This document shows, in pieces, positions 55,713-64,000 of a stretch of DNA of 64,000 nucleotides. A model generated the notes under the pieces. That model was given only the letters and a program-made list of their open reading frames with translations. It had not been told where the DNA came from and ran no database searches. Each line of letters begins with the position of its first letter. Position 1 is the first letter of the stretch. Source of the DNA: Flavobacterium denitrificans DSM 15936 (GTDB lineage Bacteria; Bacteroidota; Bacteroidia; Flavobacteriales; Flavobacteriaceae); NCBI RefSeq assembly GCF_000425445.1, contig NZ_AUDL01000012.1, positions 1 to 64,000 on the forward strand, in the 5' to 3' direction. A program made the position numbers and the translations under genes.

Positions 55713-55828
55713 TATCCTAACAGGTTTCCAAAACCTGTTAGGTATTTAATTTAAAAGAACTTATAATTAGTTGCTAAATATTAGGATCGTAAAAGATACC
55801 TAACAGGTTTCTAAAACCTGTTAGGATA
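55713..55828. repeat. Inverted-repeat intergenic element between the GH97 and GH39 genes
   Basis: The 33-base arms at 55713-55745 and 55796-55828 are complementary except for three loop bases. Each arm is itself a palindrome (CCTAACAGGTTT / AAACCTGTTAGG). The same element recurs at 63399-63500. Confidence 0.92.
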
Positions 55829-55845
55829 ACAAAAACAATTTTCAG

Positions 55846-57417
55846 ATGAAAAGAATTTTAATAGTACTGGTTTTAATTCATTCCATCCAAATCATTGGAC
55901 AAAACAATAATGCTGAAAACCGAACCATAAAAGTAGATTTCAATAAAACTGCTGGAAAATTAAACACCATGTTTAAGGAATGCATCGGCGCAGGAAGAGC
56001 AAATGAAGGTCTTCGTGCAGATTGGCAGCAACAATTGGCATTGGTTAAAAAAGAATGCGATTTTAAATACATCCGCTTTCATGGTTTATTGTCTGATGAT
56101 ATGGCTGTTTATAGAGAAGATTCAAAAGGAAATCCCGAATACAATTACCAATATGTTGATGTTTTGTTCGATTATATTGTGAGTCTGAAAATGAAGCCTT
56201 TCGTCGAATTAGGTTTTATGCCGAATGCTTTGGCAAGTGGAAAAGAAACGATTTTTTGGTGGAAAGGAAACGTAACGCCTCCAAAAGATTATAAAAAATG
56301 GGAAGATTTGGTTAAAAATCTAACGACTCATTTTAAAGAACGCTACGGGGATGAAGAAGTAAAAACATGGTATTTTGAAGTTTGGAACGAACCAAATCTA
56401 TCACCTGGATTTTGGAGCAGCACGCAAGACGAATATTATAAATTATATGAATATGCAGCTCGCGGCGTAAAAGCAGTAAATCCAGATTATAGAGTTGGCG
56501 GTCCGGCAACGGCAGGTTCTGCTTGGGTGTCTGAAACGATTGATTTTTGTGCCAAAAAAAATGTACCAATCGATTTTGTTTCAACACATACTTATGGCGT
56601 AAAACAAGGATATCTGGATGAATTTGGAACTTCGGGTACGGTTTTAAATCAGGATGAATGGAGTGTCAGTGGGGAGATTATAAACTCTCGAAAATTGATT
56701 GCTAATTCTGCAAAACCAAATCTGGAATTGCATTACACCGAATGGAGTTCTTCCTATACGCCAGCAGATCCAATTCATGATAGTTATCATTCGGCAGCGT
56801 ATATTTTGCAGAAATTAAAACAAGTTGGTAACGCCGCAAACTCAATGTCCTATTGGGTTTTTACCGATATTTTTGAAGAAGCAGGCCCAAGATTTACGCC
56901 TTTTCACGGCGGTTTCGGATTGTTGAATACGCAGGGAATTAAAAAGCCGGCTTATTTCTCTTATTATTTATTGAATAAATTGGGAGAAACAGAACTTCAA
57001 AACTCAGATAAAGCTTCTTGGACTTCTAAAAATGCTAAAGGCGATGTTCAGGTTTTATTGTGGGATTTTACGAACACACATCCGGGCGATAAAGTATGGA
57101 ATCAGACGTATTATGTTCAGGATTTGCCTTCTAAAGAAAAAGGAAAAGTCAAAATTGAAGTAGACGGAATACAGAAAGGAAATTATGTGTTGGAAATTTA
57201 CAAAGTTGGCTATAAAGTGAATGATGCTTACGCAGATTATCTGGCGATGAATAAGCCAAATCAATTAACACGTGAACAAGTCAATTCAATAAAAGAGAAA
57301 AATAACGGAGCGCCAATTTCGACAGAAAAAATTACAATTGACGGGAAAGGAACTTTCAGGAGAGAATTCAAAATCAATGAAAATGATGTTGTGATGCTGA
57401 ATTTAATCAAACAATAA
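55846..57417 (+). CDS. Glycoside hydrolase family 39, probable beta-xylosidase
   Basis: 523 residues with a signal peptide (MKRILIVLVLIHSIQIIGQ). TIM barrel with KYIRFHGLLSDDMAVY, acid/base E182 in YFEVWNEPNLSPGFW and nucleophile E299 in ELHYTEWSSSY. SYWVFTDIFEEAGP is a typical GH39 loop, and a C-terminal beta-sandwich follows. GH39 members are mostly beta-xylosidases or related exo-enzymes. What it does in a xyloglucan-type locus is not obvious: possibly removal of xylose or arabinose from side chains or co-occurring xylan. Confidence 0.87.
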   Translation: MKRILIVLVLIHSIQIIGQNNNAENRTIKVDFNKTAGKLNTMFKECIGAGRANEGLRADWQQQLALVKKECDFKYIRFHGLLSDDMAVYREDSKGNPEYNYQYVDVLFDYIVSLKMKPFVELGFMPNALASGKETIFWWKGNVTPPKDYKKWEDLVKNLTTHFKERYGDEEVKTWYFEVWNEPNLSPGFWSSTQDEYYKLYEYAARGVKAVNPDYRVGGPATAGSAWVSETIDFCAKKNVPIDFVSTHTYGVKQGYLDEFGTSGTVLNQDEWSVSGEIINSRKLIANSAKPNLELHYTEWSSSYTPADPIHDSYHSAAYILQKLKQVGNAANSMSYWVFTDIFEEAGPRFTPFHGGFGLLNTQGIKKPAYFSYYLLNKLGETELQNSDKASWTSKNAKGDVQVLLWDFTNTHPGDKVWNQTYYVQDLPSKEKGKVKIEVDGIQKGNYVLEIYKVGYKVNDAYADYLAMNKPNQLTREQVNSIKEKNNGAPISTEKITIDGKGTFRREFKINENDVVMLNLIKQ

Positions 57418-57506
57418 AACCACAAAAACAATAAATATTAACTGCATTTAAAGATTTTGATGTGAGGAAGAAAATTCTTTAAATCCAAAAAAACAACTAA
57501 CTATCT

Positions 57507-59744
57507 ATGAAAAACAAAATGATATTCTTGTCGGCAGCACTGGCTTTTGTATTATTTGGTTCTTGTAAAAATGATGCAAAATCTGATGTTTCAGGAACGG
57601 CACAGGCAGAAGAATACAAAGGAAAAGAAATTGGTTCCGAGTTTGATGGTGAGATCGATAAACTGGTTTCTCAAATGACTGTTGAGGAAAAAATCGGAAT
57701 GCTGCATGGAAACAGTATGTTCAGTACTGGAGCAGTAGAACGTTTGGGAATTCCAGAATTAAAAATGGCCGATGGACCGCTTGGAGTTCGCGAGGAAATT
57801 TCGCGCGACAGTTGGGCGCCAGCCGGATTGACAAATGATTTTGCAACTTATTATCCAGCCGGAGGCGGTTTGGCAGCAACTTGGAATGCTGAAATGGCGC
57901 ATACATTCGGAAATAGTCTGGGAGAAGAACTTCGTGCACGAGATAAAGACATGTTGCTTTCGCCAGCAATCAACATGGTGAGAACACCGCTTGGAGGAAG
58001 AACTTACGAATACATGTCTGAAGATCCTTTTTTAAACAAAAAAATCGCCGTGCCTTTGATTGTTGGCTTACAAGAAAAAGATGTAATGGCTTGTGTGAAA
58101 CATTACGCGGCAAACAATCAAGAAACAAATCGTGATTTTGTTGATGTACAAATTGACGAGCGCACACTTCGTGAAATTTATCTTCCAGCATTTGAAGCTT
58201 CGGTAAAAGAAGCAAAATCTTATGCGATAATGGGCGCTTACAACAAATTCAGAGGCGAATATTTATGTGAAAATGATTATATGCTGAATAAAATTCTTCG
58301 TGACGAATGGGGATTTAAAGGTGTTGTAGTTTCAGATTGGGCTGCAGTACATTCTACAGCTAAAAGTTTAAAGAGCGGTTTAGATATTGAAATGGGAACA
58401 CCAAAACCTTTCAATGAATTTTTCTTAGCCGATAAATTAATCGCAGCAGTTAAATCTGGTGAAGTTTCAGAGAAAGAAATCGATCTTCACGTAAAACGTA
58501 TTTTAAGAGTTTTGTTCCAAGTAAAAGCAATGGGCGGAAAAACGCGTGAAAAAGGAAGCATCGCTACCGAAGCGCATTATCAAGATGCTTATAAAATTGC
58601 AACGGAAGATATCGTTTTGCTGAAAAATGATAACAATGCTTTGCCATTAAAATTGGACGGAATAAAATCTATTGCAGTTATTGGAAACAATGCAATGAAG
58701 AAAAATTCTCTTGGAGGTTTTGGTGCCGGAGTGAAAACAAAAAGAGAAGTTACACCACTTGAAGGTTTGAAAAACAGACTTCCATCTTCTATAAAAATTA
58801 ATTATGCCGAAGGTTATTTAGAGCGTTACGATGAGAAGAACAAAGGAAAACTTGGCGATATTACTTTAAATGGCCCAGTAACTATTGACGAATTAGATCC
58901 GGCAAAAGTTCAGGAAGCAGTAGAAGCGGCTAAAAAATCGGATGTTGCTGTGATTTTTGCAGGTTCAAATCGTGATTATGAAACCGAAGCTTCTGATAGA
59001 AGAGATTTGCATTTGCCATTTGGACAAGAGGAATTAATCAAAAAAGTATTGGCAGTAAACCCAAGAACAATTGTGGTGTTTATCGCTGGAGCGCCTTTTG
59101 ATATTGGAGAAATCACTCAAAAATCGCCTGCTGTAGTTTGGAGCTGGTTTAATGGATCTGAAGGCGGAAATGCTTTGGCTGATGTCATTTTAGGAAAAGT
59201 AAATCCGTCAGGAAAATTGCCTTGGACAATGCCTAAAAATATTATGGATTCTCCAGCGCATGCTACAAAAAGTTTCCCAGGAGGAAAATCGGTGAATTAT
59301 GCCGAAGGACTTTTGATTGGATATCGTTGGTTTGATACTAAAAATATTGCACCATTGTATCCTTTTGGTTACGGATTATCGTACACCACTTTTGCTTTGG
59401 AAAATGGCAGAACTGATAAAACTTCTTATGTGCCGAATGAAACAATTTCGGTTTCTGTTGAGGTGAAAAACACAGGAAAAGTCGATGGAAAAGAAGTTGT
59501 ACAAGTATATGTTTCAAAAGCCGATTCAAAAGTTGCTCGTGCATCAAAAGAATTAAAAGGTTTCAAAAAAGTATTAGTGAAATCGGGCAGTTCAGAGACT
59601 GTTACGATTCAGATTCCGGTTAAAGAATTGGCCTATTATGATGTTTCGGCAAAAAAATGGACTGTTGAACCTGGAAAATATACTTTGAAAATAGGAAACT
59701 CATCAAGAGATATCAAAAAAGAGATTGCCATAACAATTCAGTAA
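57507..59744 (+). CDS. Glycoside hydrolase family 3 lipoprotein, probable beta-glucosidase
   Basis: 745 residues. Lipoprotein signal (FVLFGSC). N-terminal GH3 barrel (LVSQMTVEEKIGMLHG, MADGPLGVRE, CVKHYAANNQETNRDF) with nucleophile D277 in VVVSDWAAVH. The alpha/beta sandwich domain (VVFIAGAPFDIGEI, WSWFNGSEGGNALADV) and a fibronectin III-like C-terminal domain (VSVEVKNTGKVDGKEVVQVYVS) follow. It would hydrolyse glucosyl residues from the de-branched backbone. GH3 beta-xylosidases share this fold, so specificity is an inference. Confidence 0.92.
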   Translation: MKNKMIFLSAALAFVLFGSCKNDAKSDVSGTAQAEEYKGKEIGSEFDGEIDKLVSQMTVEEKIGMLHGNSMFSTGAVERLGIPELKMADGPLGVREEISRDSWAPAGLTNDFATYYPAGGGLAATWNAEMAHTFGNSLGEELRARDKDMLLSPAINMVRTPLGGRTYEYMSEDPFLNKKIAVPLIVGLQEKDVMACVKHYAANNQETNRDFVDVQIDERTLREIYLPAFEASVKEAKSYAIMGAYNKFRGEYLCENDYMLNKILRDEWGFKGVVVSDWAAVHSTAKSLKSGLDIEMGTPKPFNEFFLADKLIAAVKSGEVSEKEIDLHVKRILRVLFQVKAMGGKTREKGSIATEAHYQDAYKIATEDIVLLKNDNNALPLKLDGIKSIAVIGNNAMKKNSLGGFGAGVKTKREVTPLEGLKNRLPSSIKINYAEGYLERYDEKNKGKLGDITLNGPVTIDELDPAKVQEAVEAAKKSDVAVIFAGSNRDYETEASDRRDLHLPFGQEELIKKVLAVNPRTIVVFIAGAPFDIGEITQKSPAVVWSWFNGSEGGNALADVILGKVNPSGKLPWTMPKNIMDSPAHATKSFPGGKSVNYAEGLLIGYRWFDTKNIAPLYPFGYGLSYTTFALENGRTDKTSYVPNETISVSVEVKNTGKVDGKEVVQVYVSKADSKVARASKELKGFKKVLVKSGSSETVTIQIPVKELAYYDVSAKKWTVEPGKYTLKIGNSSRDIKKEIAITIQ

Positions 59745-59784
59745 GAAGATTGTTATTTTTTATAATAAGTTGAATAATGAATGA

Positions 59785-59807
59785 AGTGAATTGAAAGTCA
59801 ATTCGCT
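59785..59807 (+). other. Small hairpin between the GH3 and GH5 genes
   Basis: AGTGAATTG and CAATTCGCT pair over nine positions (one wobble) with a five-base loop. No T run follows, so it is not a standard terminator. Possible RNA-processing or stability structure. Confidence 0.4.
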
Positions 59808-59833
59808 GTTGCTTAATTTTTAAATTATTTGAA

Positions 59834-61336
59834 ATGAAAAAAACAATACAGAATTATATCATTAGCATGTTGTCATGCATAACTTTTTTTGGAGTTTTGG
59901 CTTGTAGTGCCGATAAAGAAACACCACAGAATACAACCATAAATTCATTAGCAGTAAATAAAACAAGTATTGAAGCTAATAATACGGAAACAACAACCGA
60001 TATAATCATCAATACAGATGTTACAGCATGGTTGATGAATAGTGATAATGCAAGCTGGATAAAATTTAGTCAAGCTGGAGGAACGGCAGGTTCAACAACG
60101 GTTAAAATAACAGTTTTAGAAAATACGGCTGCTGCAAGAACGGGAAAAATCACCTTGACATCTGGTCAAGCTGAACCTGTTGAAATTACAGTTTCGCAAA
60201 AAGCAGCCCCTGTAGAAACAGGATTTCCAAGTTACAATAAAAATCCGCTTCCTGCAGATGCATCTGGAATGGGAAGTACAGCTGTTCAACTCGCAGCAAA
60301 AATAAAATTGGGCTGGAATATTGGTAATACGATGGAAGCAACTGGTGGCGAAACAGCTTGGGGAAATCCAAAAATCACCAAACAGCTTATCGATCTTGTA
60401 AAAGCAAATGGTTTTAACGCCATCAGAATTCCGTGTTCTTGGAATCAGTATTTGGCAAATGCAAAAACAGCTGAGTTAAAAACAGAATGGTTGAACAGAG
60501 TTAAAGAAGTTGTGCAATATTGCGTGGACAGTGATATGTATGTTTTAGTAAATGTACACTGGGACGGTGGCTGGTTAGAAAACAATGTTACTGAAGCCAA
60601 AAAAGAAGAAAACAATATGAAGCAAAAAGCTTTTTGGGAGCAGATTGCAACAACTTTGCGCGATTTTGATGAGCATGTAATGTTTGCAAGTGCCAATGAA
60701 CCAAATGTTGAAACTGCGGCACAAATGACCGTTTTAAATTCATATCATCAAACTTTTATTGATGCCGTAAGAGCAACAGGAGGAAAAAATGCGTATCGTG
60801 TTTTAGTAGTTCAAGGGCCATCGACAGATATTGAAAAAACAAATAAATTGATGCTGACTTTGCCAACAGATAAAGTAGCAGATCGTTTGATGGCTGAAGT
60901 ACACTTTTATACGCCATATCAATTTTGTTTAATGGACAAAGATGAATCTTGGGGTAAAATGTTTTACTATTGGGGCAGTGGTTTTCACTCCACTACTGAT
61001 GTTTCACGAAATGCAACTTGGGGAGAAGAAGCTGATGTAGATAAACTTTTCAAATCAATGAAAACCCAGTTTGTTGATAAAGGAATTCCAGTTTTATTGG
61101 GAGAATTTGGAGCAATCAGAAGAACAACATTAACGGGTAACGATTTGAAATTGCATTTAGATTCAAGAGCCTATTATTTAAAATATGTGGTAAAACAAGC
61201 TAAAGCAAACGGGTTATTGCCGTTCTACTGGGATGCTGGAAATACAGGAAACAATGGATCGGCCATTTTTGACCGATCAAATAATACTGTTTTTGATTCG
61301 CAGGCTTTAAATGCAATGAAAGAAGGATTGCAGTAA
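59834..61336 (+). CDS. BACON-domain GH5 endo-beta-1,4-glucanase lipoprotein, probable endo-xyloglucanase
   Basis: 500 residues. Lipoprotein signal (FFGVLAC). A BACON domain covers about 35-130 (TAWLMNSDNASWIKFSQAGG, GKITLTSGQAEPVEITVSQ), then a GH5 catalytic domain close to subfamily 4: LGWNIGNTMEATGGETAWGNP, IRIPCSWNQYL, VLVNVHWDGGW, acid/base E289 in SANEPN and nucleophile E424 in LLGEFGA. The layout BACON then GH5 matches the endo-xyloglucanase of the Bacteroides ovatus xyloglucan locus. It is probably surface-anchored and makes the first backbone cut. Confidence 0.92.
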   Translation: MKKTIQNYIISMLSCITFFGVLACSADKETPQNTTINSLAVNKTSIEANNTETTTDIIINTDVTAWLMNSDNASWIKFSQAGGTAGSTTVKITVLENTAAARTGKITLTSGQAEPVEITVSQKAAPVETGFPSYNKNPLPADASGMGSTAVQLAAKIKLGWNIGNTMEATGGETAWGNPKITKQLIDLVKANGFNAIRIPCSWNQYLANAKTAELKTEWLNRVKEVVQYCVDSDMYVLVNVHWDGGWLENNVTEAKKEENNMKQKAFWEQIATTLRDFDEHVMFASANEPNVETAAQMTVLNSYHQTFIDAVRATGGKNAYRVLVVQGPSTDIEKTNKLMLTLPTDKVADRLMAEVHFYTPYQFCLMDKDESWGKMFYYWGSGFHSTTDVSRNATWGEEADVDKLFKSMKTQFVDKGIPVLLGEFGAIRRTTLTGNDLKLHLDSRAYYLKYVVKQAKANGLLPFYWDAGNTGNNGSAIFDRSNNTVFDSQALNAMKEGLQ

Positions 61337-61356
61337 TAAAACTTTTAAAATCATAT

Positions 61357-61417
61357 AAGTGATATAAGTTAAAATAAGTTTTCATACATTGGAGGCTTAA
61401 ATTTACTTATATCACTT
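61357..61417. repeat. Inverted repeat between the GH5 and acetylesterase genes
   Basis: AAGTGATATAAGT (61357-61369) and ACTTATATCACTT (61404-61416) are perfect 13-base arms with a 34-base spacer. Smaller than the other elements but of the same design. Confidence 0.8.
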
Positions 61418-61447
61418 TTGTCGTTTTAACTATCTAAAATTAAAATA

Positions 61448-63394
61448 ATGAAAAAATATTTAGCCTTACTCTTTTTGCTTTGCACTTTGATTTCCAATGC
61501 AAATGTCAAAATGCCGTTGCTGTTTTCAGACGGAATGGTTTTGCAACGCAACAAAGCAATTCCGATTTGGGGTTTTGCTGACGCCAATGAAAAAGTAGAA
61601 ATCCATTTTAACAAACAAATCAAAAAAACACAAGCCGATAAAAACGGAAAATGGACAGTAAATTTAGATGCTGAAAAAGCCGGCGGACCTTTCGAATTGA
61701 TTATTATAGGAAAAAATAAAATCACGATTAAAAATGTTTTAGTTGGTGAAGTTTGGATTTGTAGCGGACAATCGAATATGGAGTTTCAAGTTTTCAAAAC
61801 GATGAATGCTGATAAAGAAATGAACAATGCCGATTATCCAATGATTCGTCATTTTGGCGTTGCGCAAGATTTAAGTGGAAAACCAAAAGACGATTTAAAA
61901 GCTGGAAAATGGGAAGTTTCAAGTAAAGAAACTGTTGGGAATTTCACCGCTGTCGGATTTTATTTTGCACGAAAATTATATTCAGAATTAAAAATTCCAA
62001 TTGGAATTATCAATACATCTTGGGGTGGAACCAATGTTGAAACTTGGACAAGCCGTGAAGCATTTCAAAATAGTCCAGAATTCAAAAATATGATTGCTGA
62101 TGTTCCAGTAATGAACGTCGATTCGATTTCTGTTTTATACGCAAAGCGAATGAAAGAAAGAGTTGAAAAAATTCAAGGAACTTCGGTAAGTACAGTAAAT
62201 GAAAATACATTCAAAGATTTTTCTTTTGATGATACTTCTTGGGGCGAATTAAATACACCAAGTTTATGGGAAAACCAACCTTTAGGCGATTTAGACGGTG
62301 TAGTTTGGATGCGAAAAACGATTACGCTTTCGGGAGAAGATATTAAAAATAAAGCCACTTTAAGTTTGGCAAAAATCGACGACGAAGACATTACCTATGT
62401 AAACGGAGTTGAAGTAGGCAAAAACACGCTTTATGATGTCAGAAGGATTTACCAAATTCCAAATGGGATTTTAAAAGAAGGAAAAAATGTCATTGCAGTC
62501 AGAATTGTCGATAACACCGGAGGAGGCGGAATTTATGGCGAAGCTGAAGATTTAAAACTAACTTTAGGAAGCAAGGTTGTTCCGCTTGACGGGAAATGGA
62601 AATTTAGAGTTATTGTGGTAAAAACATCATTATCACCAAACAGTTACCCATCATTATTGTACAATGCAATGGTAAATCCGTTGGTTCCTTATGCAATCGA
62701 AGGTGTTTTATGGTATCAAGGTGAAGCAAATGTTTGGAGAGCTAATCAATATAAAAAAGCATTTCCTTTGATGATTACAGATTGGAGAACGAAATTTAAA
62801 CAAGGTGATTTTCCTTTTTATTTTGTGCAATTATCCACTTTTGACGAAACGGGCGGAAATAGTAAAAAAGGTAGTCGCTGGGCTGAACTTCGAGAAGCAC
62901 AATCTGAAACTTTGAAACTGAAAAACACAGGCATGGCCGTAACGACAGATATTGGAAACGCAAAAGATATTCATCCAACTAATAAACAAGATATTGGTTT
63001 GCGTTTAGCAGCAATTGCGCTGAACGATATTTACGGCAAAAAACAAGTTTTTAGTGGGCCAACCTATAAATCTCAAGAAATAAAAGGAAACCAAATTATT
63101 TTGACTTTCGACAACATCGGAAGTGGATTGTCAACACCAAATAACGACGAGCTAAAAGGCTTTGAAGTAGCAGGTGAAGATAAAGTTTTTTATTCTGCGA
63201 AAGCGATAATCAAAGACAACAAAATAATCGTTTCCAGTGATCAAGTCCAAAATCCAGTTGCCGTTCATTACGGATGGGCAGACGATGATACACAGATTAA
63301 TCTTTTCAATAAAGAAAAATTCCCTGCTTCACCTTTCAGAACAGATAATTGGGAAATGATTACGGCGAATGAAATTTATAAAGTGAGTAAATAA
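61448..63394 (+). CDS. Sialate O-acetylesterase-type (SASA) carbohydrate acetylesterase
   Basis: 648 residues with a signal peptide (MKKYLALLFLLCTLISNA). The SGNH-type hydrolase starts with the nucleophile S109 in WICSGQSNMEFQV. A GH2-like sugar-binding domain is inserted around 260-380 (WGELNTPSLWENQPLGDLDGVVWMRKT spans about 264-290). The second half (EGVLWYQGEANV, DIHPTNKQDIGLRLA) supplies the rest of the catalytic site, including the Asp-x-x-His region. Members remove O-acetyl groups from sugars; in this locus acetylated xyloglucan is the likely substrate. True sialic acid activity is less likely because no sialidase gene is present. Confidence 0.88.
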   Translation: MKKYLALLFLLCTLISNANVKMPLLFSDGMVLQRNKAIPIWGFADANEKVEIHFNKQIKKTQADKNGKWTVNLDAEKAGGPFELIIIGKNKITIKNVLVGEVWICSGQSNMEFQVFKTMNADKEMNNADYPMIRHFGVAQDLSGKPKDDLKAGKWEVSSKETVGNFTAVGFYFARKLYSELKIPIGIINTSWGGTNVETWTSREAFQNSPEFKNMIADVPVMNVDSISVLYAKRMKERVEKIQGTSVSTVNENTFKDFSFDDTSWGELNTPSLWENQPLGDLDGVVWMRKTITLSGEDIKNKATLSLAKIDDEDITYVNGVEVGKNTLYDVRRIYQIPNGILKEGKNVIAVRIVDNTGGGGIYGEAEDLKLTLGSKVVPLDGKWKFRVIVVKTSLSPNSYPSLLYNAMVNPLVPYAIEGVLWYQGEANVWRANQYKKAFPLMITDWRTKFKQGDFPFYFVQLSTFDETGGNSKKGSRWAELREAQSETLKLKNTGMAVTTDIGNAKDIHPTNKQDIGLRLAAIALNDIYGKKQVFSGPTYKSQEIKGNQIILTFDNIGSGLSTPNNDELKGFEVAGEDKVFYSAKAIIKDNKIIVSSDQVQNPVAVHYGWADDDTQINLFNKEKFPASPFRTDNWEMITANEIYKVSK

Positions 63395-63398
63395 TTCG

Positions 63399-63500
63399 TT
63401 TCCTAACAGGTTTTCAAAACCTGTTAGGTATCACATAGATTTTTTATTAGTTTTAGATATTCAATAAATACCTAACAGGTTTTGGAAACCTGTTAGGATA
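63399..63500. repeat. Inverted-repeat intergenic element between the acetylesterase and GH95 genes
   Basis: Arms at 63399-63431 and 63468-63500 repeat the CCTAACAGGTTT / AAACCTGTTAGG palindrome seen at 55713-55828. The two elements share arms almost exactly, but the spacers differ. Confidence 0.92.
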
Positions 63501-63512
63501 AGATAACCAAAT

Positions 63513-64000
63513 ATGATAAAAAAAACATTTCTCATTTTACTTCTGGCATTTTACGCAATAAACATTTCGGCACAATCAAATCATGTTTTATGGTACAAAC
63601 AACCAGCCGAATTTTTTGAAGAAAGTTTGGTTTTAGGGAATGGAAAAATGGGCGCAACAGTTTACGGAGGCGTAAATTCGGATAAAATTGATTTGAACGA
63701 TATCACGCTTTGGTCGGGTGAACCTGTAAATGCTAATATGAATCCTGAAGCGTACAAAAACATTCCAGCCATCCGCGAAGCATTAAAAAATGAAAACTAT
63801 AAACTTTCTGAGGAGTTAAATAAAAAAGTTCAGGGGAAAAATTCTGAAAAATACGCTCCTCTAGGAACTTTAGAAATCAATAATTCTGAAAAAGGAAAAG
63901 CAACGAAATATTACAGGGAACTTGATCTATCTAACGCAACTTCAAAAGTTAGCTATGTATTAGATGGAGTTGAATATACACGAGAATATTTTGTTTCGGC
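63513..64000 (+). CDS. GH95-type alpha-L-fucosidase, N-terminal part (runs past window end)
   Basis: The ATG at 63513 opens a signal peptide (MIKKTFLILLLAFYAINISAQ) and the frame stays open to the window end (162 codons). The sequence WYKQPAEFFEESLVLGNGKMGATVYGG and DLNDITLWSGEP, both in the first 75 residues, are hallmarks of the GH95 N-terminal domain. GH95 members are alpha-1,2-L-fucosidases, sometimes alpha-galactosidases. The catalytic domain is outside the window. In a xyloglucan locus it would remove terminal fucose. Confidence 0.88.
   Translation, partial: MIKKTFLILLLAFYAINISAQSNHVLWYKQPAEFFEESLVLGNGKMGATVYGGVNSDKIDLNDITLWSGEPVNANMNPEAYKNIPAIREALKNENYKLSEELNKKVQGKNSEKYAPLGTLEINNSEKGKATKYYRELDLSNATSKVSYVLDGVEYTREYFVS

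Noticed and set aside
55713..55828. Possible insertion sequence with terminal inverted repeats
   Set aside because: The spacer is only about 50 bases and has no transposase frame; at most a non-autonomous element.
61448..63394. Sialic acid metabolism role for the SASA-type esterase
   Set aside because: No sialidase, sialic acid lyase or transporter is nearby; context favours plant-glycan deacetylation.

Overview
The window looks like a chromosomal segment of a Flavobacterium-like member of the Bacteroidota. The evidence is low GC, four proteins with type C, one with type A and one with type B C-terminal signals of the type IX secretion system (T9SS), a SusC/SusD pair with a glycan-degradation locus, many lipoproteins, and promoters with the Bacteroidota -7 element TAnnTTTG. 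I saw no rRNA, tRNA, insertion sequence, prophage or CRISPR array.

Region 1 (1-16649, + strand) holds four very large secreted proteins in tandem. Each ends in a homologous module of about 530-550 residues with a type C T9SS signal. Their N-terminal parts differ: Ig-like repeats, a 14-repeat delta-60 propeller, and two glycine-rich proteins, one of them with fibronectin type III and Ig-like arrays. The first is cut by the window edge.

Region 2 (16721-31273) is mostly housekeeping: a cupin-like/JmjC-type oxygenase, bioB, a small membrane protein, ribF, a secreted metalloprotease with P-domain and type A tail, comF, glyS and thiL. It includes a signalling cluster: a LytTR regulator with a Glu at the phospho-acceptor position, a small exported protein, a TPR lipoprotein histidine kinase, and an overlapping NarL-type response regulator.

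Region 3 (31371-40669) has a 1351-residue choice-of-anchor L protein with a type B T9SS signal, two DinB-family genes, a WYL regulator, a small outer-membrane beta-barrel protein and lepA.

Region 4 (40834-64000) is a polysaccharide utilization locus. Two tandem Nudix-like regulators, with near-identical DNA-binding ends and degenerate catalytic boxes, point away from susC, susD and a glycan-binding-like lipoprotein. These are followed by GH2, GH31, GH97, GH39, GH3, BACON-GH5, a SASA-type acetylesterase and the start of a GH95 fucosidase. The combination of GH5 endo-glucanase, alpha-xylosidase-type GH31, GH2, GH3, fucosidase and acetylesterase fits breakdown of acetylated fuco-galacto-xyloglucan. 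SusCD would bind and import oligosaccharides cut at the surface by GH5, and the exo-enzymes would trim side chains and backbone. Five intergenic gaps in this locus carry inverted-repeat elements, and the susC promoter overlaps an inverted repeat that could be the regulators' operator.
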